A stretch of DNA of 64,000 nucleotides, from the NCBI GenBank assembly GCA_019638185.1, contig JAHBUH010000023.1, forward strand, positions 1 to 64,000, read 5' to 3'. Below, piece after piece: positions 1 through 8,247 of the stretch. How positions within the stretch are numbered: the stretch's first letter is position 1; every line of letters begins with the position of its first letter. Both the position numbers and the translations under genes were made by a program. The notes below the pieces were generated by a model, which was not told the DNA's origin, did not search any database, and worked only from the letters and a program-made list of their open reading frames with translations. This stretch comes from Leadbetterella sp. GTDB lineage: Bacteria > Bacteroidota > Bacteroidia > Cytophagales > Spirosomataceae.

Positions 1-67
1 TACTCAATCCTACCCGTAGTGGCTGAACCTTCGTCTCCTCCGCATGCTCAGTGAATCAGCATCCTTC

Positions 68-1369
68 TCAGCCCTCCTGCAATGATGCCAGCGTATCGTG
101 ACTGGCGCGCAGGATCTTGTTAGCCAGCTTCCTGTCTATCTTTGAAGAGAGGAACAGCGATTCAAACTGCGATGGCGCCAGGTAAACGCCCCGCTGCAGC
201 ATGCCGTGGAAATATTGTCCAAACCTGGCCGTATCTGCGGTTTTGGCGGTTTGGTAGTTGACCACCTTTTCTTTGGTGAAGAAGAGGCTGTACATAGAAC
301 CTACCTGGTTAACGGTGTAATCCAGGCCCAGTTCTGCCAGCGACTTCCGTATTCCTTCAGCCATGTATAAGCCGGTTTCTTCCAGCTGATCATAGATTTC
401 GGGGTGCTTTTTCAGATGATTCAGCATGGCCAGACCGGCTGACATGGCAATGGGGTTACCTGAGAGCGTACCAGCCTGGTACATGGGGCCGGCGGGAGCC
501 ACCAGCTGCATGATCTCTTTTTTACCGCCGTAAGCGCCTACAGGCATGCCGCCGCCAATGATCTTGCCCATGGTGGTGAAGTCAGGAAGGATACCGAAGC
601 GCTCCTGTGCACCTCCCGGCGCCAGGCGAAAGCCCGTCATTACTTCATCAAAGATGTAGACGATCCCCTCCTGCGTACAAATATCGCGCAGGGCCTGAAG
701 ATAGCCATCAGCCGGCAGTACACAGCCCATGTTCCCCACTACGGGTTCAATGATCAGGGCGGCGATCTGCCCCTTGTGGCTGTTAACCAGGGCTTTTACG
801 GCTTCAATATCATTATAAGGTGCGGTGAGGGTGTCCTGGAGCGTGGAGGGCGTAATGCCGGGGCTATCCGGCACACCCAGGCTGAGGGCACCGCTGCCTG
901 CCGAGATCAGGAAGGCATCGCCGTGGCCGTGATAACAGCCCTCAAATTTGATGATCTTGCTCCTGCCGGTATAGGCCCGGGCCAGTCGTATGGCCGACAT
1001 GGTGGCTTCTGTACCCGAGTTTACCATCCGCACCATTTCCACAGAGGGTACCAGCCGGCAGATCAGGCGGGCCATTTCCACCTCTTTGACCGTAGGTGCA
1101 CCAAAGGAAAAAGAGGAACGGATGGCTTTCCGTACGGCGTTTTCCACCGGGCCAAAGGCATGTCCCAGGATCATGGGACCCCAGGAGCCGATGAGGTCAA
1201 TGTACTTATTATTATCTTCGTCAGTGAGGTAGGCACCTTTGGCACGCTTCATAAAACGGGGTATGCCACCTACAGATTTAAACGCCCTGACCGGCGAGTT
1301 TACCCCACCTGGAATATATTTTACGGCCTCTTCAAAGGCTTTTTCGCTGTTTTTGGGATTACGGATCAT
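68..1369 (-). CDS. hemL: Glutamate-1-semialdehyde 2,1-aminomutase
   Basis: Converts glutamate-1-semialdehyde to 5-aminolevulinate, the C5-route entry to haem; cytoplasmic, PLP-dependent. The 433-residue length is typical of the family. Visible motifs: NSGTEATMSAIRLAR near residue 118 (PLP phosphate binding), YHGHGD near 146, DEVMTGFR at 241 (cofactor Asp), and TTMGKIIGGGMPVGA with the Schiff-base lysine at about K269. The start codon overlaps the stop of the upstream periplasmic-binding-like gene by 4 nt (ATGA), so the two are translationally coupled on the minus strand. No damage is visible. What lies beyond its stop is outside the window apart from 67 bases without a recognisable feature. 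Confidence 0.97.
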   Translation of the reverse strand: MIRNPKNSEKAFEEAVKYIPGGVNSPVRAFKSVGGIPRFMKRAKGAYLTDEDNNKYIDLIGSWGPMILGHAFGPVENAVRKAIRSSFSFGAPTVKEVEMARLICRLVPSVEMVRMVNSGTEATMSAIRLARAYTGRSKIIKFEGCYHGHGDAFLISAGSGALSLGVPDSPGITPSTLQDTLTAPYNDIEAVKALVNSHKGQIAALIIEPVVGNMGCVLPADGYLQALRDICTQEGIVYIFDEVMTGFRLAPGGAQERFGILPDFTTMGKIIGGGMPVGAYGGKKEIMQLVAPAGPMYQAGTLSGNPIAMSAGLAMLNHLKKHPEIYDQLEETGLYMAEGIRKSLAELGLDYTVNQVGSMYSLFFTKEKVVNYQTAKTADTARFGQYFHGMLQRGVYLAPSQFESLFLSSKIDRKLANKILRASHDTLASLQEG

Positions 1370-3015
1370 CGGTATACTTCTTCGAAATTATTGTCCCTGA
1401 ATTTCACGATGGGCACAATGTCATTCTGTTTTACTTTTTCACTGAAATCATAGCCGCTCAGGAGGTAATTATCTATGTATTCCCCCCGCTCAATGTGCCT
1501 GTTGAACGAATTCTGCCCGTCTTTCAGCATGGTGCCGAAATAATAGACGATATCATAGCCCAGGTAGCTGTAATAGGAGGGAAGGCCGGAGGTTTTTTCG
1601 AAATATATTTTGTCAAATTCCTTTACGGGCTCGCGTTCCCGGTTAACATATTCCGGGTAGATCAGGGCCACCTTGTTAGTGAGGGAAGAAGTATTCATGC
1701 GGTCCCAGTTGAATGAGCCGGCTGTCATGATCACCTCCGCATCGGTATTGCTCATGGCTACGCTCTGGAGAAACCGAACGCCCAGGTTATTGTCGGCTGC
1801 CAGGAAAACATGCCCCCGCTGCGGACTGAGCTTCTGGCCTGTAAACTTCCGGACCTCGGTCACGGTATAACCTCTTTTCCGGGCTTCTGCGGCATATATC
1901 TGTGCAAAAAGGGAATCCTTGCGGGCTTCACCGAAATATACACTTACGGTTTTCGGCAGCCCGGTAGAGGCGGCATAATCCAGCGCTTTTTTGGCCTGGT
2001 GCTCGTGCGAGGGCTGCATAAGGAATGCATTTTTAGAAGCCGTAAGGAGCGAAAGGTTATTGGAAGTGGGGTGTACATGCACCACATTATTGTCATTTAC
2101 AAACTTCTGAACCAGGGTATTAGGAGCAGGGTAGAGGGGACCCACTACCAGGTTCAGATCTGAAAAACCGGGTTTTTTCTCGGCATTTTTGAACGCCTGG
2201 GCGTCGTTTTTGATATCGTAGGTATGCAGGCTGATATTTATGCCCTCGTTGTTCAGTTTCTCAGCGGCCACGGTCATACCCGCATAGAGGTCATAAATGT
2301 ACCGGAAGGAAGTGGCAGCCGGGTCGGTGCTGCTGAGTTCAAACGGCAGGAGGATCCCGAAATTCAGCGCTTTGTCTTTCTTTTTGGAGTTCCGGGCAGG
2401 GGTAGAATTAGCCGGGGAGCTTTCTGGCTCCAGCAGGTTAAAGCGGTTAGTGAGCATGTCAGACAGCTCCAGGTCGGCTTTGGTATTGTAGCGGTTAGCC
2501 TGGATCTTATCTACCAGCGCCCGGGCTATGGGCTTGTAATTCGGGTATTTATTGTACAGGTTCTTTAGTGCTGAAATGGTCTTTACATTCTTCATATACT
2601 CGTCCATCACCTTCAGCTTAAGTGGGTTAAGGGCGGTATTATCTATCTCGTGCAGGGCTTTCAGACCTTCTTCGTAATAGCCTTCCTCCAGGTTAGCGCG
2701 GGCGTAAAGAATTTTGGCCTCGTCTATCTTGTCCCAGTCGGGATAGTAAGTAAAGAGGTTACGGTACAGGATTTTCGCCTGGTATTTATTCCCTTTCTTT
2801 TCGGCAGCCTGGGCGGCATAGAGATAGGCGTAAGGTGCTACGCCATTGGTATGGTTACGTGTAGTTAAGGTGGATAATTTGCTGAAGGCTTCGTCATACC
2901 GGGCCTCATCAAACAGGCTCACCCCTTCTTTGTATACAGTAAGGAATTGCTGGTCAGAAAGTTGGGCGAAAAGCAGGCCCGGGCAAAGAAGTAAGAATAA
3001 GAGCGTTTTTTTCAT
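1366..3015 (-). CDS. Periplasmic-binding-protein-type I family protein with TPR-like N-terminus
   Basis: Begins with a Sec signal peptide (MKKTLLFLLLCPGLLFAQ). Residues of about 20-190 are helical TPR-like repeats (YKEGVSLFDEARYDEAF and similar). Residues of about 215-549 resemble the type I periplasmic-binding fold of branched-chain amino-acid receptors (NFGILLPFELS, LYAGMTVAAEKLNNEG, VVGPLYPAPN). This TPR plus PBP1 architecture recalls LpoA-like proteins and is common in Bacteroidota, where it is usually annotated as an amino-acid ABC transporter substrate-binding protein or LysM-family relative; no permease genes are next to it. Its role is therefore unknown, and periplasmic location is an inference. 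It overlaps hemL by 4 nt downstream and is separated from yidC by a terminator. Confidence 0.75.
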   Translation of the reverse strand: MKKTLLFLLLCPGLLFAQLSDQQFLTVYKEGVSLFDEARYDEAFSKLSTLTTRNHTNGVAPYAYLYAAQAAEKKGNKYQAKILYRNLFTYYPDWDKIDEAKILYARANLEEGYYEEGLKALHEIDNTALNPLKLKVMDEYMKNVKTISALKNLYNKYPNYKPIARALVDKIQANRYNTKADLELSDMLTNRFNLLEPESSPANSTPARNSKKKDKALNFGILLPFELSSTDPAATSFRYIYDLYAGMTVAAEKLNNEGINISLHTYDIKNDAQAFKNAEKKPGFSDLNLVVGPLYPAPNTLVQKFVNDNNVVHVHPTSNNLSLLTASKNAFLMQPSHEHQAKKALDYAASTGLPKTVSVYFGEARKDSLFAQIYAAEARKRGYTVTEVRKFTGQKLSPQRGHVFLAADNNLGVRFLQSVAMSNTDAEVIMTAGSFNWDRMNTSSLTNKVALIYPEYVNREREPVKEFDKIYFEKTSGLPSYYSYLGYDIVYYFGTMLKDGQNSFNRHIERGEYIDNYLLSGYDFSEKVKQNDIVPIVKFRDNNFEEVYR

Positions 3016-3091
3016 TTGTATAATATTAATTCCAGGTAGTGTGTCCCGGTAGTGCGTATCTGCCGCAGTTCCCGGAGTATTTTACCTCGTC

Positions 3092-3125
3092 GAAAAAAAA
3101 ATTGGACTGCAAATGCAGCCCAATT
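3092..3125 (-). terminator. Intrinsic terminator after yidC
   Basis: On the minus strand a 12-bp stem (arms AATTGGGCTGCA and TGCAGTCCAATT, one G.U pair, very short loop) starts 6 bases after the yidC stop codon and runs directly into a T tract complementary to the A run at 3093-3101. This is a textbook rho-independent terminator, and it separates yidC transcription from the downstream periplasmic-binding-like gene and hemL. Confidence 0.85.
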
Positions 3126-3131
3126 TACGAA

Positions 3132-4973
3132 TTATTTTTTTCTTTTCTGCTGCTCCTTTTTAAGCTCATCACTTTTCCGCTTCATCTCTTCGGATGCCTG
3201 CATCTGTTTTTCCAGGAAATCGCTGAATTTATTTTTCTTCTGCGGCTTGGTATGATAATTCCGTTTATTGTTTTCCAGGATGGTCAGGATTTTCTCTTCG
3301 TTCACAAAACGTTTTACGATCAGCTGCTGGGCGATGGTCACCAGGTTAGAGATCAGGTAGTAGAAACTCAGTGCGGCCGGGAAGCTGTTCAGCACAAACA
3401 TGAAAACCACCGGGAACACGTAAGAAATCTTCTTCATGTCTATGGGACCCGGCTGATCCGGTGTGTTCTGGTTATTGTAATAGGTAAACGCCAGGCTGGA
3501 CAGGGTCATCAGCACCACAAAAAGGCTCAGGTGATTACCCAGGACAGGCAGGTTAAAGCCCCAATGGATCAGGTTATCGTAAGTAGAAAGGTCTTTGGCC
3601 CACAGGAATTCCTTCTGGCGGAACATCACCAGGTTAGGGAAGAGGAAGAAGACCGACATCAGGATAGGCATCTGGAGCAGCAGCGGGATACACCCGCTCA
3701 GCGGATTCACGCCTACCTGCTGGTAGAGCTTCATGGTTTCCTGCTGGATCTTAACGGTGTCATCGCCCACTCTTTCCTTAATGGCGTTGATCTCCGGCGC
3801 CAGCACCCGCATCTTGGCGGAGCTCATGTACGACTTGTAGATGAGCGGCGTCAGCACCAGCTTGATGATCAGTACCACCACAATGATCAGGAGGCCGTAG
3901 TTCGAAACGAAAGACTCTACCCAGGTGAACAGCGGCACAAAAATGTAACGGTTAATGGGTTTCACAATGTCATACCCCAGGTAAAGGTTCTTCTGGAAAT
4001 CGTTACCCACCGCCTTCAGATCCGCCAGTTCGTTAGGCCCGAAATAATACTTAAACTGGGTCTTGTTCCCGATAAGATCAGCATAGGGGATCTCGGCGCT
4101 AGCCCGGGCTATCTTTACGGTAGTGGAGTCCTGGGCCGGGGTCTCCAGGCTGAATTTTGCCTTTTCAAAGTAGGAGTTTTCAAAAACGATACCGCTGGTA
4201 AAGTATTTCTGGTAGAAGGTAAACCATTTTACGGGGAGTTCGGCATTCTCGCTGTTGCCGGACAGGCTGTTAGCGCCCACCGTTTCAAACGTATTTTCCT
4301 TGTCAAAATAATTGATCTGTGACGCCTTCCGGTTTTCATTCAGGTCGTTTTCCAGTACCTGGATGTGGTTTTCCCAGTTCAGCACTACCGGCGCATTCCT
4401 CAGCACACGTTCCAGTCCCTGGGTTTTAATATCGTGCGCTATTTGAAAGCCTTCGGCCGCCAGGGTGTAGGTTTTCTGCAGGGTTCCGCCCTGGATCTGG
4501 GTGGTAAATACCACGCTTTGCGATTTTCCTTCCGGTACGGTACCGCTGACGGCATCGGTAGCAAAGCCTACTTCACTGAGTTTCAGGGTGCCGGATTGGG
4601 TGGGAATCTCGAAGTCGAGCGCAGACCGCGTCCCGTCGAAAAGCACCATTTCCGCATCTTTATGGGCAATAAAATCTTTATAGGTCTTGTAATTTTTCAG
4701 CGCTACCCGCCGGATCACCCCGCCCTGGCTGGAGAAGGTCACCTTAATGTCTTTGTTTTCCAGGACGATCTCCTTTTCGGGCGTATTTTGTACGGTACTG
4801 TCGAGGAGCGGGTTTATGGCTTTCGGCGCCGGGGCAGCCTGGGATACCTTGGCGGGCTGTGCCGGTTTGGGTTCTGCCGGCGTTTCCGGTTTATAAAAAA
4901 ATGAATACGCTGTAAACATGAGTACCATCAGCAGCAGGCCGATGATATAATTTTTGTCTATTTTATTTTCCAT
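3132..4973 (-). CDS. yidC: Membrane protein insertase YidC
   Basis: Inserts and folds inner-membrane proteins, alone or with SecYEG. 613 residues, the long Gram-negative form. An N-terminal membrane anchor (IIGLLLMVLMFTAYSFF) is followed by a Pro/Ala-rich linker, a periplasmic beta-supersandwich domain (about 75-340), and the conserved core of five membrane segments (VESFVSNYGLLIIVVVLIIK onwards). The core has the conserved LVLTPLIYKSYMSSAKMRVLAPE and NPLSGCIPLLLQMPILMSVFF stretches. The C-terminus is a long basic tail (EEMKRKSDELKKEQQKRKK), as usual for Bacteroidota and probably ribosome-facing. It is followed by its own terminator. The 427-codon open frame on the opposite strand is antisense noise. 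Confidence 0.97.
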   Translation of the reverse strand: MENKIDKNYIIGLLLMVLMFTAYSFFYKPETPAEPKPAQPAKVSQAAPAPKAINPLLDSTVQNTPEKEIVLENKDIKVTFSSQGGVIRRVALKNYKTYKDFIAHKDAEMVLFDGTRSALDFEIPTQSGTLKLSEVGFATDAVSGTVPEGKSQSVVFTTQIQGGTLQKTYTLAAEGFQIAHDIKTQGLERVLRNAPVVLNWENHIQVLENDLNENRKASQINYFDKENTFETVGANSLSGNSENAELPVKWFTFYQKYFTSGIVFENSYFEKAKFSLETPAQDSTTVKIARASAEIPYADLIGNKTQFKYYFGPNELADLKAVGNDFQKNLYLGYDIVKPINRYIFVPLFTWVESFVSNYGLLIIVVVLIIKLVLTPLIYKSYMSSAKMRVLAPEINAIKERVGDDTVKIQQETMKLYQQVGVNPLSGCIPLLLQMPILMSVFFLFPNLVMFRQKEFLWAKDLSTYDNLIHWGFNLPVLGNHLSLFVVLMTLSSLAFTYYNNQNTPDQPGPIDMKKISYVFPVVFMFVLNSFPAALSFYYLISNLVTIAQQLIVKRFVNEEKILTILENNKRNYHTKPQKKNKFSDFLEKQMQASEEMKRKSDELKKEQQKRKK

Positions 4974-5146
4974 TCAGGAATTTGGTTAAAATCCGGCGCA
5001 AATTTCGGAAAAAATATTCACTTTATTAAACCCATTTTGGATTAAGTGGGTATAAAGCCGGATAACCGGCAGATGTAGCCTGCCGGTTCCGGGATATTTT
5101 CCAGCCGATTTTGATAATTGTCAAAGGAATTCTGTTGGCGGGGGGA

Positions 5147-5154
5147 TAATTTTG
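5147..5154 (+). promoter_or_regulatory. Putative -7 element (TAATTTTG)
   Basis: Exact match to the Bacteroidota consensus TAnnTTTG, 58 bases upstream of the first of the two tandem paralogues. No good -33 TTTG at the usual 17-23 base spacing was seen. The region between yidC and this gene also contains a 9-bp hairpin (5064-5088). Confidence 0.4.
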
Positions 5155-5211
5155 GGGCTGTATGGGGGGCATATTTGTACGGATGGTTTGTGAAAAGTAA
5201 TAATCCTGATT

Positions 5212-5616
5212 TTGAGAAAGAGAATTTCCATCGTTTTCCTTGTGGTAGTTATTTCCAATACCTTCCCGGGGAGTTCGCTGTTCAGACTACTCCTGGAAGA
5301 TTATAATAACATACCCGGAACTTACCTGTACTTCAATGGTACTGGTAAGTTTAACAGGGTCTTCAATCAGAGACTTGCTACGGTGGGCTTTCGATACGAC
5401 AACGGCGCAGAGCTGGCCCTGCTGGAATTCAGGAATTATCGGGCTGACAATCCCGGTGATGATAGGCAGTTATACCGGAACTTCCGGATAAATCCTTTTA
5501 AATTCTGGCGCTGGCGGGAGTATCTGACCTGTGATTGTTACCGGCTTCCTTATCAGGCCCGGATACCCGAAGGATATTTTGAGAAAATCACAAAAAACCC
5601 GGACAAATTCAGATGA
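5212..5616 (+). CDS. Unknown protein, tandem paralogue 1 (YRNFR/CYRLPY family)
   Basis: Not recognised. 134 codons from a TTG start; no ATG is available in frame near the N-terminus, and the TTG gives a short basic stretch (RKR) followed by a hydrophobic segment (ISIVFLVVVISNTF), so a signal peptide or anchor is likely. The C-terminal half carries LYRNFRINPFKFWRWREYL and then CDCYRLPYQARIPEGYF. The same block recurs in the next gene, so the two form a paralogous pair. The stop overlaps the next start by 4 nt (ATGA). Aromatic/Arg-rich motifs suggest a small exported or membrane-associated protein; no function is claimed. The TTG start is the weakest part of the call. Confidence 0.6.
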   Translation: MRKRISIVFLVVVISNTFPGSSLFRLLLEDYNNIPGTYLYFNGTGKFNRVFNQRLATVGFRYDNGAELALLEFRNYRADNPGDDRQLYRNFRINPFKFWRWREYLTCDCYRLPYQARIPEGYFEKITKNPDKFR

Positions 5617-6005
5617 TGAAAAAATATCTTTTGTTGGGGGTGTTATTTATCGAGGTGACTAACCATAAATCCGTGAGTAAATTTCTGAACCTGGTAAGCC
5701 ATGACTACGCCTCTTCTCACGAGTACCTGTATAGCAACGGCAGCGGGAATTTCTTTATTAGTGAGATCTATTTGAAATCCACGGATGATTATGATCGCGG
5801 TTTTGAACAGGTAAGCTATTTGTATAAGCAGTATCGGGCAAAGCACAAAGAAGACACTACACCGCTTTACAGAAATTTCAGAATGGATCTGTGGAAGTTC
5901 TGGAACTGGCGCAGGTATTTATTGTCAAAATGCTACCGGCTGCCGTACCGGGAAGAAATTCCGCAGGAATACCTGGCAGACGGGTCCTATAAGATAGATT
6001 ATTAA
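5613..6005 (+). CDS. Unknown protein, tandem paralogue 2 (YRNFR/CYRLPY family)
   Basis: Not recognised. 130 residues, with a short basic/hydrophobic N-terminus (MMKKYLLLGVLFI). It shares with its upstream neighbour the order LYRNFR..(5)..KFW.WR.YL...CYRLPY...IP..Y and, near residue 40, an aligned YLY.NGSG/YLYFNGTG motif. The N-terminal halves have diverged, so this is an old duplication. It overlaps the upstream copy by 4 nt, so both are probably translated from one message. A second ATG at 5616 would shorten it by one residue. No known domain could be assigned from the sequence. Confidence 0.65.
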   Translation: MMKKYLLLGVLFIEVTNHKSVSKFLNLVSHDYASSHEYLYSNGSGNFFISEIYLKSTDDYDRGFEQVSYLYKQYRAKHKEDTTPLYRNFRMDLWKFWNWRRYLLSKCYRLPYREEIPQEYLADGSYKIDY

Positions 6006-6119
6006 TTTGCAGTCATTTATATAAGTTTCAATAACAAGTACAGGCGTGACCGTAAAGCCGGGTATTTAACGAAGCAGGTTAAACGGCTGAAATAGTGGGA
6101 AGGCCCTAAAAATAAAAGT

Positions 6120-6848
6120 ATGATACACAGAATGATTATTGCCTCCCTGTTAAGTTTCATCCTCTTTTCATGCAAGACCCCTGTGCCTAAAAAGACACTT
6201 CTGCTTATGCAGGAGGATTTAAGCATTGAAAGTGCAAAAAACTGGCTGGAAGAAGGTAAATTGCAGGATAGAATGGGGTTCAACTGGAGCCTGGCATTAA
6301 AAACTCATCTTCCGGATTCCAGTGCGTTAATCGTTATTCCACGGGATTCCTGTTTTCAAAATCAGTCCTCCAACCAGTTTTCTCATCTCTGGATTTTTAG
6401 AGATAAGAGCGGCAGGCCGGAAGCTAAAATAATTGAATATATTTTTACGGACGACAAAGGTTTTACGGTAATGGATTTCTGTGGGATACTGATCGTTCGG
6501 GATATGGACAGCAGCTTCAGGAGCGGTTTTGTGTATGAATATGGGAAGATAGAAGGATGGGTGTGGAGTGTGGATGATCCGGCCCCTAAAAGGCTTAGTG
6601 GCAAAGCAAAAGTTTGTTCCGAGTACTTTTACTATAAAATCCCTGAAAATGACTGGTGGTCTTTCACCCTGGTAGCATCAGGAAAGCGTGTATGTTATTT
6701 AAAAGGAAAGAAATCATTTGCATATAAGAAAAACAGGAAAGAATTTGGCCACAGAAAGGACGGATCAGGTGGAGGGCTTATCCCCGAACTCCGGCAATTA
6801 ATGAATTATTATAAAGGCCCGCCTGAAAAGCCTTTTGATCTCAACTAA
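6120..6848 (+). CDS. Predicted lipoprotein of unknown function
   Basis: 242 residues. The N-terminus MIHRMIIASLLSFILFSCKT is a lipoprotein signal with Cys18 preceded by LFS. The mature part is rich in aromatic residues (GYIEGWVWS-like stretch, NDWWSFTL) and ends in a Gly-rich turn followed by LIPELRQLMNYYKGPPEKPFD. I recognise no family. It lies 114 bases after the tandem paralogue pair and 11 bases before a Crp-like regulator on the same strand, so it may belong to the same AT-rich accessory unit. Location at the inner or outer membrane cannot be told. Confidence 0.65.
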   Translation: MIHRMIIASLLSFILFSCKTPVPKKTLLLMQEDLSIESAKNWLEEGKLQDRMGFNWSLALKTHLPDSSALIVIPRDSCFQNQSSNQFSHLWIFRDKSGRPEAKIIEYIFTDDKGFTVMDFCGILIVRDMDSSFRSGFVYEYGKIEGWVWSVDDPAPKRLSGKAKVCSEYFYYKIPENDWWSFTLVASGKRVCYLKGKKSFAYKKNRKEFGHRKDGSGGGLIPELRQLMNYYKGPPEKPFDLN

Positions 6849-6859
6849 CATAAAATTTC

Positions 6860-7423
6860 ATGAATTATTTTATCCGTTACTTACAGCTTTTAGCCCCTTT
6901 TGATAGAGAAACGGCAGAAGTTATTAACCGTATCGTAGCCGTAAACAGGTTAAATAAAGGGCACCAGTTACTGAAAGACGGTGAGGTTTGCCGGTATTGC
7001 TACCTGATAGAGAAGGGAATAGCCCGGGTTTATTACCTGAAAGACGGGCGGGAGGTGACGGCCTGGTTTTCGGCGGAAAACGGTATGGTGAGTGCTATTG
7101 ACAGCCTGTTTACCGGTCAGCCCAGCCAATATAACATAGAGATACTGGAAGATGCCACGGTGTGGGCTTTGCAGTACGATAAGCTGGAACCGGTATTTGA
7201 CCACTATCCGGTGACGGAAAGGCTGGCCAGGTTATTGGTCACCCAAAATTATCTCCTGCTGGATGAGCGAATGAAGCTTTTCGCCTTTTGTACGGCGGAA
7301 GAGAGATATGGCCGGCTGCTGGAACAGATGCCTGATATTTTCAAGCGGGTAAACCTGGGGTACATTGCTTCTTACCTGGGAATTACACAGGAACATTTAT
7401 CCCGGATAAGGGGCAAAAAATAG
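6860..7423 (+). CDS. Crp/Fnr-family transcriptional regulator
   Basis: 187 residues. Residues of about 20-115 form a cyclic-nucleotide-binding-like beta roll (GHQLLKDGEVCRYCYLIEKGIARVYYLKDGREVTAWFS). The C-terminus is a short HTH ending (NLGYIASYLGITQEHLSRIRGKK). This is the compact Bacteroidota type that lacks the FNR cysteine cluster; whether it binds any nucleotide is unknown. It follows the lipoprotein by 11 bases and converges on the TrmH-type gene with only 2 bases between the stops. Confidence 0.88.
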   Translation: MNYFIRYLQLLAPFDRETAEVINRIVAVNRLNKGHQLLKDGEVCRYCYLIEKGIARVYYLKDGREVTAWFSAENGMVSAIDSLFTGQPSQYNIEILEDATVWALQYDKLEPVFDHYPVTERLARLLVTQNYLLLDERMKLFAFCTAEERYGRLLEQMPDIFKRVNLGYIASYLGITQEHLSRIRGKK

Positions 7424-7425
7424 GC

Positions 7426-8238
7426 TCATGTTCCCCGGAAAATATTATCCAGGATGATGCCGGTGGCCATGGCGGCATTGAGTGATTCCGCTTTGCCCAG
7501 CCGGGGGATGGTGACCTTTCCGGTCAGGAGGGCGGAAACTTCCGGGGAGATCCCGTGTGATTCTGAGCCGATCACCAGGCCCATTTTTTCTTCAAACCGC
7601 TGGTGGTGTACGTTAGTCCCTTCCAGGTCAGCGCCGTACACCGGCAGGCCAAATTCCTGTAGAAAACCGGGGAGCGGGGTGTAAAATACGTTCACACGGG
7701 TGAAGGAGCCCATGGTGGAACTGATCACCTTGGGGTTATAGAATTCCACAGTTTCGGGGCTGCAGACCACGTTCCGGATGCCGTACCAGTCGGCCAGCCG
7801 GATGATGGTGCCCAGGTTACCGGGATCATGGATGTTATCTAAAATTAGTGTGACGGTTTCAAAATTTTGGGGTGAGGTAGGGCGTTTTTGCTTTACTACC
7901 GCTACTCCGGCGGAGTTACTTTTGAAGGTGGAAACAGCGGCTATGGCAGCGGCCGGGGCGATCACCGCCTCGATTAAAGACGGGTGGGTGGCCGGGTGCT
8001 GGTCAGGGAAACGTTGGCTGATAGGGACCTGTCCAAAGGAATGTCGCCCGGCAAAGCGTTGCCCGGCGAGGCGTCGCGCGGCAAACTCTTCGGAACAATA
8101 GATCCGTACGATCTCGAAATCCGAGGCCAGCAGCTCTTCCAGTCCTTTTTCCCCTTCTACCAAAAACTCGCCGTATTCCGTACGGTATTTTTTATTATGG
8201 AGAGATTGAATGTATTTTTGCTGTTGTTTTGAAATCAT
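7426..8238 (-). CDS. TrmH/SpoU-family RNA 2'-O-methyltransferase
   Basis: SAM-dependent SPOUT methyltransferase acting on tRNA or rRNA. 270 residues: an N-terminal substrate-binding domain (KYRTEYGEFLVEGEKGLEELL) and the trefoil-knot catalytic domain with motif 1 ILDNIHDPGNLGTIIRLADWYG near 132, motif 2 GLVIGSESHGISPEV, and motif 3 IPRLGKAESLNAAMATGIILDNI. Residues of about 52-100 form an Arg/Ala/Pro-rich insertion that is not usual at this point of the family (see findings). Exact RNA target cannot be told. The start is only 9 bases from the divergent tamL start, and the tamL promoter lies inside this gene. Confidence 0.9.
   Translation of the reverse strand: MISKQQQKYIQSLHNKKYRTEYGEFLVEGEKGLEELLASDFEIVRIYCSEEFAARRLAGQRFAGRHSFGQVPISQRFPDQHPATHPSLIEAVIAPAAAIAAVSTFKSNSAGVAVVKQKRPTSPQNFETVTLILDNIHDPGNLGTIIRLADWYGIRNVVCSPETVEFYNPKVISSTMGSFTRVNVFYTPLPGFLQEFGLPVYGADLEGTNVHHQRFEEKMGLVIGSESHGISPEVSALLTGKVTIPRLGKAESLNAAMATGIILDNIFRGT
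8213..8220 (+). promoter_or_regulatory. Putative -7 element of tamL (TATTTTTG)
   Basis: Exact match to TAnnTTTG, 27 bases before the TTG start of tamL and inside the 5' coding end of the divergent methyltransferase gene. No clear -33 element was seen. It supports the TTG start, or one shortly after it, over a start far upstream. Confidence 0.45.
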
Positions 8239-8247
8239 AAACTGTGT

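Noticed and set aside
3039-4322. 427-codon open frame on the plus strand
   Set aside because: Fully antisense to yidC, His/Gln-rich low-quality translation without family features; a by-product of codon use.
5064-5088. 9-bp hairpin AACCGGCAG/CTGCCGGTT
   Set aside because: Lies between divergent genes, has no T run, and cannot be tied to a leader with any known riboswitch feature; not called a functional site.
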